Assembly: GCA_963666705.2 (NCBI GenBank)
Contig: CAXXKO010000014.1
Location: 124,001 to 188,000 of the forward strand
Direction of reading: 5' to 3'
Origin: G963666705 sp963666705
Lineage (GTDB): Bacteria > Pseudomonadota > Alphaproteobacteria > CADEGL01
Length of the DNA: 64,000 bases
The position numbers were made by a program, and so were the translations under genes. Below are positions 18,145 to 24,843 of this stretch, one piece after another. The notes below the pieces were generated by a model, which was given only the letters and a program-made list of their open reading frames with translations, was not told the DNA's origin and did not search any database. Position 1 is the first letter of the stretch. Each line of letters begins with the position of its first letter.

Positions 18145-18324
18145 CTAATGATCTGATTTAGTTGTCCGGCCCGCACTCGGCGGCGTGGCCTTGTCCGACT
18201 TTGGTGCCACGCGATGCTTCGGCCCGCTCTTGACCGCCGCATCAACTGCATGCTCGAACCGCTCCCACGCGCCGGGGTCGGTTTCGATCTCCTCTGGTTT
18301 CGGCTTCTTTGGGATTTTTGCCAT
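18145..18324 (-). CDS. Second passenger gene: small charged protein
   Basis: A 59-residue protein starting MAKIPKKPKPEE, with a core GAWERFEHAVDAAVKSGPKHR and a basic, Ser/Thr-rich tail. I remember similar small proteins beside transposases in alphaproteobacteria, but no function is known to me. Its stop codon overlaps the stop of the first passenger gene by four bases, and its start codon shares CATG with the start of the third, rightward passenger. The tight packing and the lack of stop codons argue that it is a real gene and not a shadow. Confidence 0.6.
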   Translation of the reverse strand: MAKIPKKPKPEEIETDPGAWERFEHAVDAAVKSGPKHRVAPKSDKATPPSAGRTTKSDH

Positions 18325-19132
18325 GACCAAGGACGAATTGTTATCCGGCCCGCTTGCCAAGATTGAAAGGGCCAAACATCACATCAACGACCTTAACCGG
18401 CAAATCGAAGCCTATACAAGCCAGCGCCCCCTCCGGGTCTACCGCAGCACTAACGGCAAGACCAACAAGGTTGCCTATGTGGTCAAAAACAAGATACTCG
18501 TCCCATCGGATCTCGTCTTGATCATTGGTGACGCCGTACACAATCTGCGCTCCGCTCTTGACCTGCTCGCGTTTGGGTTGGTTGGCGACAAATGCCCAAC
18601 ACCCGGAAAGCAACGACAGGTCCAATTCCCATTTAGTGCCTCGGAGAAGAGCCTGGAATCCACCATTAACAGCAGACAAATAAGTCTCGCCGGCAAAAAG
18701 GTCGTGCGAGAAATAAAGAAACTCAAGCCTTATCGTGGCGGGAACGAGATGCTTCAGGCCATCCACGATCTCGATTTGGCCGACAAGCACAAGCTCATCA
18801 TTCCCACTATCACGAGCGGCGCCATGATGGTCGCCGATCTGACCAAGCTCATGCCGGAGCACCCGGGATACCCCGATAAAGGCGTCACGCTTGTCCTGAA
18901 CGAGAGAAATCGATTCCACTTTGATATGCCCCGAAGCCTCGGGAATCGTCGCGCAAGAAGGACTGCCCGCCTCGCCACAACTCCCGAACGGGAAACAGAC
19001 TTCAAACTTGCCTGCATAATATGCTTCGGCGAGGGTCAAGCCCTCCCGTATCGGCCCGTTGTGCCGTACCTCATCAGCCTCACCGAAGAAGCCGAAAATG
19101 CCATCAACGTTATCGCCGATGCTGCCAATTAG
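18323..19132 (+). CDS. Third passenger gene: conserved hypothetical protein
   Basis: A 269-residue soluble protein. The N-terminal helix KIERAKHHINDLNRQIEAY is followed by a strand segment and the conserved LIIGDAVHNLRSALDLLAF (about 82-100), then an LDLADKHKLI motif (about 157). This layout is seen in a widespread family of unknown function often found on mobile DNA. I do not recognise an enzymatic motif. Start ATG 18323 overlaps the oppositely directed start of the second passenger, so both genes must share a promoter-free 2-base gap and be transcribed from within each other. The gene ends 92 bases before the right inverted repeat. Confidence 0.7.
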   Translation: MTKDELLSGPLAKIERAKHHINDLNRQIEAYTSQRPLRVYRSTNGKTNKVAYVVKNKILVPSDLVLIIGDAVHNLRSALDLLAFGLVGDKCPTPGKQRQVQFPFSASEKSLESTINSRQISLAGKKVVREIKKLKPYRGGNEMLQAIHDLDLADKHKLIIPTITSGAMMVADLTKLMPEHPGYPDKGVTLVLNERNRFHFDMPRSLGNRRARRTARLATTPERETDFKLACIICFGEGQALPYRPVVPYLISLTEEAENAINVIADAAN

Positions 19133-19225
19133 CTGCGCAGCCTCCTCGGCCGCCTCAACCTCAGCGCTGGCCTGTCCTTTTTCAACTAAAATACCGATCC
19201 TACTACGTCAAGATGATAATTGCCG

Positions 19226-20482
19226 TCACATGGCATAGACCGCCTTCTCGCCCCGGCTCGTGATGCGGCCAGCCCGGACCTCCTCCGTCACCTGCCCGAG
19301 GTCGGTGAGGAAGGCTTCGACATTGGGGCCGTGTGACTGGTTGGCGATGAGCTGGATGGATGGCGGCTCCATGGAGCGGCTGACGTGCCAGCCGCGGTCC
19401 TCGATGCCGTCGGCGACGGCCTCGACATCGAAGCCATGGGCGCAAAAGGCGAAGTGGAAGGAGTGCGGGTTGCCGACGATCTCGAAACCCTCGATGGCTT
19501 CCACGCCATTCATCAGGCGCTTCTTGATGGCCAGGACCTTTCGCGCGTTGTCGAGGTACCCCTCGCGGCCGAGATAGCGCATGACCGCCCAGGCGGAAGC
19601 GATCGAGCCGCCGGTGCGGCTGCCGGCGAGCCCCGAGGTCGCATAGGTACCGGACGGCCAGGCATCAAAATACGAGCCTTCGTAGCGCTTGAGCGCGTCA
19701 TCCACGTAGGAGATGGTCGAGACGCCCTTGACCGCGTAGCCGTATTTATGCACGTCGGCGGAGATCGAGGTGACGCCCGGGACCTCGAAGTCGAAGGGCG
19801 GGATCGAGGGGTCGATCTCCCGTGCAAAGGGCAGGACGAAGCCGCCGAGGCAACCGTCCACATGCATCCACAGGCCGTGCTCCCGGGCAAGCGCCGCGAT
19901 CTCGGTGATGGGATCGACCGTGCCGTAGGGATAGGGCGGTGCCGAGCCCACCAGCATGATCGTGTTCTCGTTGATGGCCGCCGCCATGCCGGCCACATCG
20001 GCCTGGAAATCAGGGCTCTCGTCCATGCGCACCACCTTGACGCCGAGCAGGTGTGCGCCCTTGTCGAAGGAGGGATGTCCGGTCCGCGGCAGCACGATCT
20101 CCGGCTCGTGCGCGTCGGGCAGGTTCTCGCGAGCCCAGTCGCGCGCGGTCTTGACGGCCATGATGTTGCTCTCGGTCCCGCCCGTCGTGATGCTGCCGCC
20201 CGACCCTTCGGGCGCGTTCAGCATCTCGAGGGTCATGTCCATCACGTCTTCCTCGTATTGTCGCAGGCTCGGATAGGCCGAGCCGCCATAGAGCGCATTG
20301 TGCGAGATGTACATGTCGAAGGCGGCGTTCTGAACTGCGACCAGCGCCTCGTCCACATAGTAGGTCGGCTTGAACGAGCGACCGTGATGCCATGGCAGGT
20401 CGTGTTCCTGCGCGGCGATCATCTCGGACTGGATCTCATCCCAGTTTCGGCCTTCCTCGGGGAACTTACGGTTGCTCGCCAT
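19226..20482 (-). CDS. PLP-dependent decarboxylase/aldolase (group II decarboxylase, sphingosine-1-phosphate lyase-like)
   Basis: A 418-residue fold-type I PLP enzyme. The phosphate-binding region GSITTGGTESNIMAVKTARDW (in two parts about 95-115), the Asp-Gly-Cys in WMHVDGCLGGF that pairs with the PLP ring nitrogen, and the Schiff-base Lys in SADVHKYGYAVKG (about 241) are present. The motif H-K-Y-G-Y-A-x-K-G is shared by sphingosine-1-phosphate lyase and archaeal-type tyrosine/glutamate decarboxylases, so the substrate is not certain. AAGGAA precedes ATG 20482. The stop codon TGA lies within the GTCACATG duplication of the 12-kb transposon, so the insertion is exactly at the gene's 3' end. 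An amidase gene lies upstream in the same direction. Confidence 0.85.
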   Translation of the reverse strand: MASNRKFPEEGRNWDEIQSEMIAAQEHDLPWHHGRSFKPTYYVDEALVAVQNAAFDMYISHNALYGGSAYPSLRQYEEDVMDMTLEMLNAPEGSGGSITTGGTESNIMAVKTARDWARENLPDAHEPEIVLPRTGHPSFDKGAHLLGVKVVRMDESPDFQADVAGMAAAINENTIMLVGSAPPYPYGTVDPITEIAALAREHGLWMHVDGCLGGFVLPFAREIDPSIPPFDFEVPGVTSISADVHKYGYAVKGVSTISYVDDALKRYEGSYFDAWPSGTYATSGLAGSRTGGSIASAWAVMRYLGREGYLDNARKVLAIKKRLMNGVEAIEGFEIVGNPHSFHFAFCAHGFDVEAVADGIEDRGWHVSRSMEPPSIQLIANQSHGPNVEAFLTDLGQVTEEVRAGRITSRGEKAVYAM

Positions 20483-20571
20483 GGCATGGTTCCTTTTCGC
20501 TACGGCCCAAGCGGGTATCGCCCGGCAACGCTATGCCTCTCCGGTTCGCGCCGCAAGCGTGGCGCCGCCAT

Positions 20572-21852
20572 TCACCGAAGCCGGGCTTCGACCCAGGCGG
20601 CCCCTCGGAGGAGCTCGCTGTCCCCGTGCATGGGGCCGACGAGCTGGATGCCGATGGGCAGGCCTTGCGAGCCCAAGCCGGTCGGCAGGTGAATGCAGGG
20701 CGGGTACAGCAGAGTCCACGACCGGATGAAGGACGAGGCGCCCGTCGATCCCTGCTTGGGCGGCGCCTCGCATTCGGCGCTCGGCGTCAGCAACAGGTCC
20801 ACCCCCGCGAAAACCTCGGCGAGATGCGCGCGGCAGTCCCGCGCCAGGGTGAGGGCCGCCATGAAGGCCTCGTGCGTGCATGCCATGCCGCGCTCGATGA
20901 CTTCGACCATCTCCGGGCTGACATCCCCGCGCCGGGTGCGGTATTCGTGCGCCAGCACGCGCGCGGAATCATAGCCGAGCACGGTCAACAGCGCTTCGTT
21001 GAGGCCGTCGAACGCGGCCGGAAGGGTGATATCGATGACGGCGGCGCCAGCCTCTTCGAGCCGCGAGCGCGCATTCTCGAGGGCCACTTGCACCGCCTCT
21101 TCCGCATCGTCCCAGTTTCCGGTGCGGCAATAGCCGATGCGCGGCGGCCCATCCGCCTCACCCGCGCCGAACCCGGGCCGGCCGCCGAGGACGGCGCCGA
21201 AGAGCGCCATGTCCGCCACGTCGCGGGCGAAATAGCCGAGTGTGTCGGTTGTCTGCGCCAATGGATGGACGCCCATCAGGTTGAAGGTGCCGAAGCTCGG
21301 CTTGAAGCCGACCACCCCGCAATAGGCGGCGGGCTTGAGGATCGAGGCGCCGGTCTGCGAGCCGAACGCGAGCGGCACGTGAAAATCGGCCACGGCCGCG
21401 GCCGAGCCCATGGAGGAGATGCCGGGCGTCCGCGTGGGATCGTGGGGGTTGTTGGTCTTGTTCTGGTGAAAGCTGGCGAACTCGGACGTCACGGTCTTGC
21501 CCATGACGACGGCGCCCGCCGTCCGGATCAGCGCGACGCAGGCGGCATCCCAATCCGGCTGGTGATCGTCATAGATGGGGGAGCCGTAGCCGGTCGGCAT
21601 GTCGCAAGTATCGATGATGTCCTTGATGGCCACGGGCACGCCATGCAGGGGGCCGCGCGGCCCGTCCTCGCGGTCACGGGCCCGCGCCTGGGTCAGCGCG
21701 TATTCGGGATCGAGGTATTGCCAGGCCTGGACCTCGGGCTCGCGCGCCTCGATGCGCAGCAGGCAGTCGGTCACAAGCGCCTCGGACGTGACCCCGCCCT
21801 CGGCGAGCGCCTTGGCCGCCGCGGCGGCGGTAAGCTCGTTCAGATTGCCCAT
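20572..21852 (-). CDS. Amidase-signature family hydrolase
   Basis: A 426-residue amidase-signature enzyme hydrolysing an amide bond. The catalytic Lys is in GVPVAIKDIIDT (about 76), the cis-Ser in TPGISSMGSAAAVA (about 148), and the nucleophile Ser in GSQTGASILKPAAYCG (about 172). The glycine-rich signature is altered (GISSMGS for GGSSGGS, and GAS for GGS), which may change the oxyanion hole or substrate pocket, but all three catalytic residues remain. It lies 89 bases upstream of the PLP enzyme gene in the same direction and may be co-transcribed. The substrate is unknown. Confidence 0.85.
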   Translation of the reverse strand: MGNLNELTAAAAAKALAEGGVTSEALVTDCLLRIEAREPEVQAWQYLDPEYALTQARARDREDGPRGPLHGVPVAIKDIIDTCDMPTGYGSPIYDDHQPDWDAACVALIRTAGAVVMGKTVTSEFASFHQNKTNNPHDPTRTPGISSMGSAAAVADFHVPLAFGSQTGASILKPAAYCGVVGFKPSFGTFNLMGVHPLAQTTDTLGYFARDVADMALFGAVLGGRPGFGAGEADGPPRIGYCRTGNWDDAEEAVQVALENARSRLEEAGAAVIDITLPAAFDGLNEALLTVLGYDSARVLAHEYRTRRGDVSPEMVEVIERGMACTHEAFMAALTLARDCRAHLAEVFAGVDLLLTPSAECEAPPKQGSTGASSFIRSWTLLYPPCIHLPTGLGSQGLPIGIQLVGPMHGDSELLRGAAWVEARLR

Positions 21853-22081
21853 GAGCGCCCCCTCGGTGATGTCATGGCCTCAGCGTGGCCCAACATGAAG
21901 CACATTACACGATTCGCCAGACGTTCCGCCCCGAGAATCGGCGTGGTAGAAGCTATGTATACTTCGTGATCTCAAATAATATGAAATAAGAAAAATTAAA
22001 GACAAATTTTTCATTTAAGGTGTTGTTATAAATTTAAATGTAAACAATACAATTACTCGAACGCAGATTATGGAGCATGTA
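21853..22081. other. AT-rich leader before a split small gene
   Basis: Positions about 21950-22065 are strikingly AT-rich (runs such as aataatatgaaataag and ataaatttaaatg) in an otherwise GC-rich region. It lies between the leftward amidase and the rightward small gene. It probably contains a strong promoter or a long untranslated leader; no single hexamer pair can be singled out among many AT-rich matches. Confidence 0.4.
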
Positions 22082-22158
22082 GTGAGCTTGACCATTAATT
22101 CCCTGGCGATGACCGTGCAGTTCAGCGGCCCCACCAAGCAGCCCGCGCTGGATAAAGC

Positions 22159-23263
22159 CTTGCCTATCCGGTTTACACCCACACCCACTAGGGCTAGAAT
22201 GGGCGCAAACCGGATATAGGGGAGCGCGCCATGGATGTTCTCGACCGCGCCGATCTCCCATTCCCGCATTCGCTACCCGAGTTCCAGCGACTTTTCCCCG
22301 ATGATGCGGCCTGCGCCGCCTACCTGGAGAAAGCCCGCTGGGGAGACGGCTTTGCCTGCCCGCACTGCGGCACGGCGGGAGAGCCGTTCCACTTTGAAAA
22401 CCGCCCTGGCGTCCTGCGCTGCCGCAAGTGCCGCCAGAACACCGGGCTGACGGTGGGAACAGTGATGGAGCGTAGCCACACTCCGCTGAACGTCTGGTTC
22501 TGGGCCGCTTATCTGGTCGCCAGTCAGACGCCCGGCATGTCCGCCGTGCAGTTTCAGCGGCAACTTGGTCTTTCGCGCTACGAGACGGCCTTTCAAATTC
22601 TCCACAAGCTCCGCTCGGGCATGGTGCGGCCCAACCAAGACAGGATCGGTGGACAGCCCAAGAACCATGTTGAGGTGGACGAAACCTGGGTTGGCGGGCG
22701 AACGCGTGGGGAAGGCCGTGGTGTTCACCACAAGGTTCTCGTCTCCTGTGCCATCGAGGTGCGTCATCGAAAGCCGGGCACCAAGCTCGACAACCGGAAA
22801 GACGGACGCTATGCCGGACGCGTTCGGCTCGCCGTCGTGCTCGACCGTAGCGCCGAGTCGCTCTGTGGGTTCGTCGAGAGCACCGTCGCGCCGGGATCGC
22901 TGATCGTTACTGACGATTGGAGCGGCTATGCTGGCCTCGGTAAGCGCGGCTATGAGCACTTCGCTGTTGCCGAGTGTGGTGATCCAGAGGTTGCCGAGCA
23001 ATACCTGCCGATCATCCATCTGGTTTTCGCCAACCTGAAGACGTGGCTGATCGGTATCCACCACGGCGTTAGCCACCAGCACCTACAAGCCTACCTCAAC
23101 GAGTTCACCTTCCGCTTCAACAGGCGGTTCTACCCGTTCAACGCCTTCCGCTCATTGCTCGGCATCGCGGGCGACACCTCTGCTCCAACCTATGCCGAGC
23201 TTTACTCGGGAGAGTGGCGGCACCCTACATGTAGCGGTCATGGGCGTTAACCGGATAGGCAAG
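22159..23263 (+). mobile_element. IS1595-family insertion sequence, copy D
   Basis: A 1105-base element with inverted ends CTTGCCTATCCGGTT, related to those of copies A and B. It is flanked by the 8-base duplication GATAAAGC (22151-22158 and 23264-23271) and carries one rightward transposase gene. It sits within the small gene at 22082-23464. Confidence 0.92.
22231..23250 (+). CDS. IS1595-family (ISXO2-like) transposase, copy D
   Basis: A 339-residue transposase with a zinc ribbon (CPHCGT about 45, CRKCRQ about 67), a helix-turn-helix region and the ISXO2-like domain. The catalytic positions are Asp in VEVDETWVGG, Asp in IVTDDWSGY and Asn in VFANLKTWLIG (DDN type, as in copies A and B). GGGGAG precedes ATG 22231. 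The frame is intact, so the element may be active. Confidence 0.92.
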   Translation: MDVLDRADLPFPHSLPEFQRLFPDDAACAAYLEKARWGDGFACPHCGTAGEPFHFENRPGVLRCRKCRQNTGLTVGTVMERSHTPLNVWFWAAYLVASQTPGMSAVQFQRQLGLSRYETAFQILHKLRSGMVRPNQDRIGGQPKNHVEVDETWVGGRTRGEGRGVHHKVLVSCAIEVRHRKPGTKLDNRKDGRYAGRVRLAVVLDRSAESLCGFVESTVAPGSLIVTDDWSGYAGLGKRGYEHFAVAECGDPEVAEQYLPIIHLVFANLKTWLIGIHHGVSHQHLQAYLNEFTFRFNRRFYPFNAFRSLLGIAGDTSAPTYAELYSGEWRHPTCSGHGR

Positions 23264-23448
23264 GATAAAGCCTACACCACCCTGTCCCAGAGCCTCTCGG
23301 GGACCTTCGACCCGATGAAAGCAACGTCGTCGGTCAGCACTCTCCTCGACCTGGCGAGCGCGTCGACCAAGACGGGCGTAAGCATGTTCGACGTCCTGGC
23401 GCAGGGCTATGGGGCCGGCGATTCGAGCTTCGACATGCTGTCGGCCTA

Positions 23449-24549
23449 TCAGACCGGGGGGTGACGCCGACGCCGGGCCGTCCCCAGATGGCGGTGCGCG
23501 CCCTCGAAGGCCGGGGCGATATCGCGCATGAACCGGGCCATTTGCTCGCGGACCAGTGCATCGGGCTTCTGCCCGTAGTTGAAATACAGGATGACCTCGG
23601 CGATACCCGCCTCCTCGACGGTCTCCAGCACGTCGATGATCCGCTGGGTCGAGCCCACCAGGATCGATTTGTCAGTCAGCGTCTCGGGCTTCATGTTCCT
23701 GAGGATCTCGACGATCTCCATGAAGTAGTGCATCGAGGGTGGCATCTTCTTGGGGTCCGAGGGGAAGGCCGCCAGCAGGGCATCGTGGAAATAGCGGATC
23801 AAGGATTCGCGGCCATAGGCTTCTTCCTCCGGCGTATCGGCGATGTGAATGAAATAGCTGCACATGGCCCGGCGCGGCCGGTTGCCGTGCCGCGCCGCCT
23901 CCTCGCCATAGGCCCGCACGGCGTCGGCTAGGCCGCCATACACCATGGCCGCGGCGAAGGGCGCGAAGATGATGTTCCAGTCGTTGCGCGCCGCCAGCTC
24001 CATGCTCGCCCGGGAGAAGCAGGCGATGTAGGGGCGCAAGGGCCGTTGCAGCGGCCGCGGGCGCACCTCGATGTCGTTGAAGGCGTAGAACCGGCCCTGG
24101 TGCGACCATTTGCCGGGCTCGGTCCAAGCCCGCCACAGGATGTCGAGGCCCTCGGCGAAGAGCGCGGCCGAATCCTCGAAGGGCGCGCCGAAGCCCTCGT
24201 ACTCGAGCCGGTCGTAGCCGCGGCCGGCGGAGAAATCGACCCGCCCGCCCGAGAGCAGGTCGAGCGTCGCCCATTCCTCGGCCACGTGGAGCGGGTGATG
24301 CACGGGCAGGAGCACGACGCCGGGTGCCAGGCGGATGCGGCTCGTGGCCCCGGCGAGCTGGGCCAGGAGGATGTTGGGACAGGCGTTCACGCCCAAGAGG
24401 TTGAAGTGGTGCTCGCCGATCCAGACGGAGTGAAGCCCGACCTCTTCGGCGTAGAGCGCCTGGCCGTAAATTTCGCGGACGAAATCCTCTGGCGTCCGCG
24501 GGTTGTCCGGGTAGCGGTTGTCGCTGAGCGTGAAGTAGCCGAACTCCAT
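23449..24549 (-). CDS. LLM-class flavin-dependent oxidoreductase (luciferase-like)
   Basis: A 366-residue bacterial-luciferase-like TIM-barrel protein that uses reduced FMN or F420. Family features are the N-terminal MEFGYFTL strand, SVWIGEHHF (about 44-52), ATSRIRLAPGVVLLPVHHPLHVAEEWATLDLLSGGRVDFSAGRG in sections (about 71-112), and the C-terminal VGSTQRIIDVLE. Such enzymes are monooxygenases or dehydrogenases for diverse substrates and this one's is unknown. ATG 24549 is favoured over GTG 24555 because GGGAG lies 5 bases ahead. It is divergent from the gentisate-dioxygenase-like gene, with a structured 290-base region between. Confidence 0.88.
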   Translation of the reverse strand: MEFGYFTLSDNRYPDNPRTPEDFVREIYGQALYAEEVGLHSVWIGEHHFNLLGVNACPNILLAQLAGATSRIRLAPGVVLLPVHHPLHVAEEWATLDLLSGGRVDFSAGRGYDRLEYEGFGAPFEDSAALFAEGLDILWRAWTEPGKWSHQGRFYAFNDIEVRPRPLQRPLRPYIACFSRASMELAARNDWNIIFAPFAAAMVYGGLADAVRAYGEEAARHGNRPRRAMCSYFIHIADTPEEEAYGRESLIRYFHDALLAAFPSDPKKMPPSMHYFMEIVEILRNMKPETLTDKSILVGSTQRIIDVLETVEEAGIAEVILYFNYGQKPDALVREQMARFMRDIAPAFEGAHRHLGTARRRRHPPV

Positions 24550-24636
24550 CCCCACTCCCGATTCCGATCGGCCTTAAGGGAGACCGATCGTATGTTCCCT
24601 CAAGCGCCGGGCGGCCGCGGCCTTGGCTTCTTATAT

Positions 24637-24684
24637 CGCTCAAGCGCCGCTCAGGCACTTCTTTCGCTCAAGCGCCGCTCAGGC
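24637..24684. repeat. Two 20-base direct repeats, 28 bases apart
   Basis: cgctcaagcgccgctcaggc occurs at 24637-24656 and 24665-24684, and a shortened version (ctcaagcgccg) at about 24599-24609. They lie in the intergenic region between the divergent LLM and dioxygenase genes. The spacing of 28 bases, close to three helical turns, suits binding of a regulator to one face of the DNA, though slippage duplication is also possible. Confidence 0.5.
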
Positions 24685-24720
24685 TGGCCTCGCGTAAGCT
24701 CGGGCGCGCGGTCGCGCTTG

Positions 24721-24755
24721 CCAGACGACGATGAGCAAAGCCCATCGTCGTCTGG
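24721..24755. promoter_or_regulatory. Perfect 13-base inverted repeat (operator or RNA hairpin)
   Basis: CCAGACGACGATG and CATCGTCGTCTGG form a perfect 13-base stem around a 9-base loop. There is no T-run on either strand, so a terminator is less likely than an operator for a dimeric regulator or a leader hairpin. It is 88 bases upstream of the dioxygenase start. Confidence 0.5.
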
Positions 24756-24843
24756 TGAAAATCGGCCGCGCTTGCCGCGATTGTGGATGCAACCACCCTC
24801 GGCTACAAGTTCACGGACCCATCGGATGACGAGGGAGGGCGCG

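Larger units (their letters stand above)
13053..18148 (+). pseudogene. First passenger gene of the IS1595 transposon: coiled-coil/zinc-ribbon protein, split and frameshifted
   Basis: The 5' part runs 13053-13329 and the 3' part 17932-18148, with an IS1380 between them that duplicated TTAA. The reading starts MTVDIITGLGIFRNQF and continues with VELQETILA, then in another frame LIEHVHELEKEVARFETW (a coiled coil), then RYQLHDFGG in the first frame again, and after the IS1380 ESEQKGEPAHEICANCYEHG ending in a CPAC pair, a two-cysteine-pair zinc ribbon. At least two frame changes have accumulated. Its ribosome-binding site GGAGG is at 8977-8982, cut off from the start by IS21 copy a. Similar small coiled-coil/zinc-ribbon proteins are common but uncharacterised; no function is known to me. 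The stop overlaps the next, leftward gene's stop by four bases. Confidence 0.7.
6880..19224 (+). mobile_element. IS1595-family transposon with passenger genes, inflated by nested insertions
   Basis: The ends are inverted repeats of about 22 bases with one mismatch, beginning GGCAATTATCA at 6880 and the complement of it at 19224. Both are flanked by the 8-base direct repeat GTCACATG (6872-6879 and 19225-19232), the duplication size expected for IS1595. The element's own parts are 6880-6927, its transposase at 8030-8950, a decayed coiled-coil/zinc-ribbon gene starting at 13053, and two overlapping passenger genes at 18145-19132. The rest is other elements: IS1595 copy B, an IS21 with an IS3-like insert, and an IS1380 with two inserts. 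Removing them leaves about 2.6 kb. Passenger-carrying IS1595 relatives are known; this one is assembled here from its ends. Confidence 0.85.
22082..23464 (+). pseudogene. Small protein of unknown function, split by an IS1595-family element
   Basis: Joining 22082-22158 to 23272-23464 (removing the IS and one copy of GATAAAGC) restores an 89-codon frame without stops. It begins MSLTINSLAMTVQ, passes the junction as PALDKAYTTLSQSL, and ends DMLSAYQTGG. GTG 22082 is preceded by GGAG at 6 bases; an ATG 12 bases earlier has no such site. The protein is Ser/Thr/Ala-rich with LLDLASASTKTGVSMFDVLAQGYG. I do not recognise it. Its 3' end overlaps the convergent LLM oxidoreductase gene by 16 bases. The insertion leaves only 26 codons before the element, so the gene is now broken. 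Confidence 0.65.
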
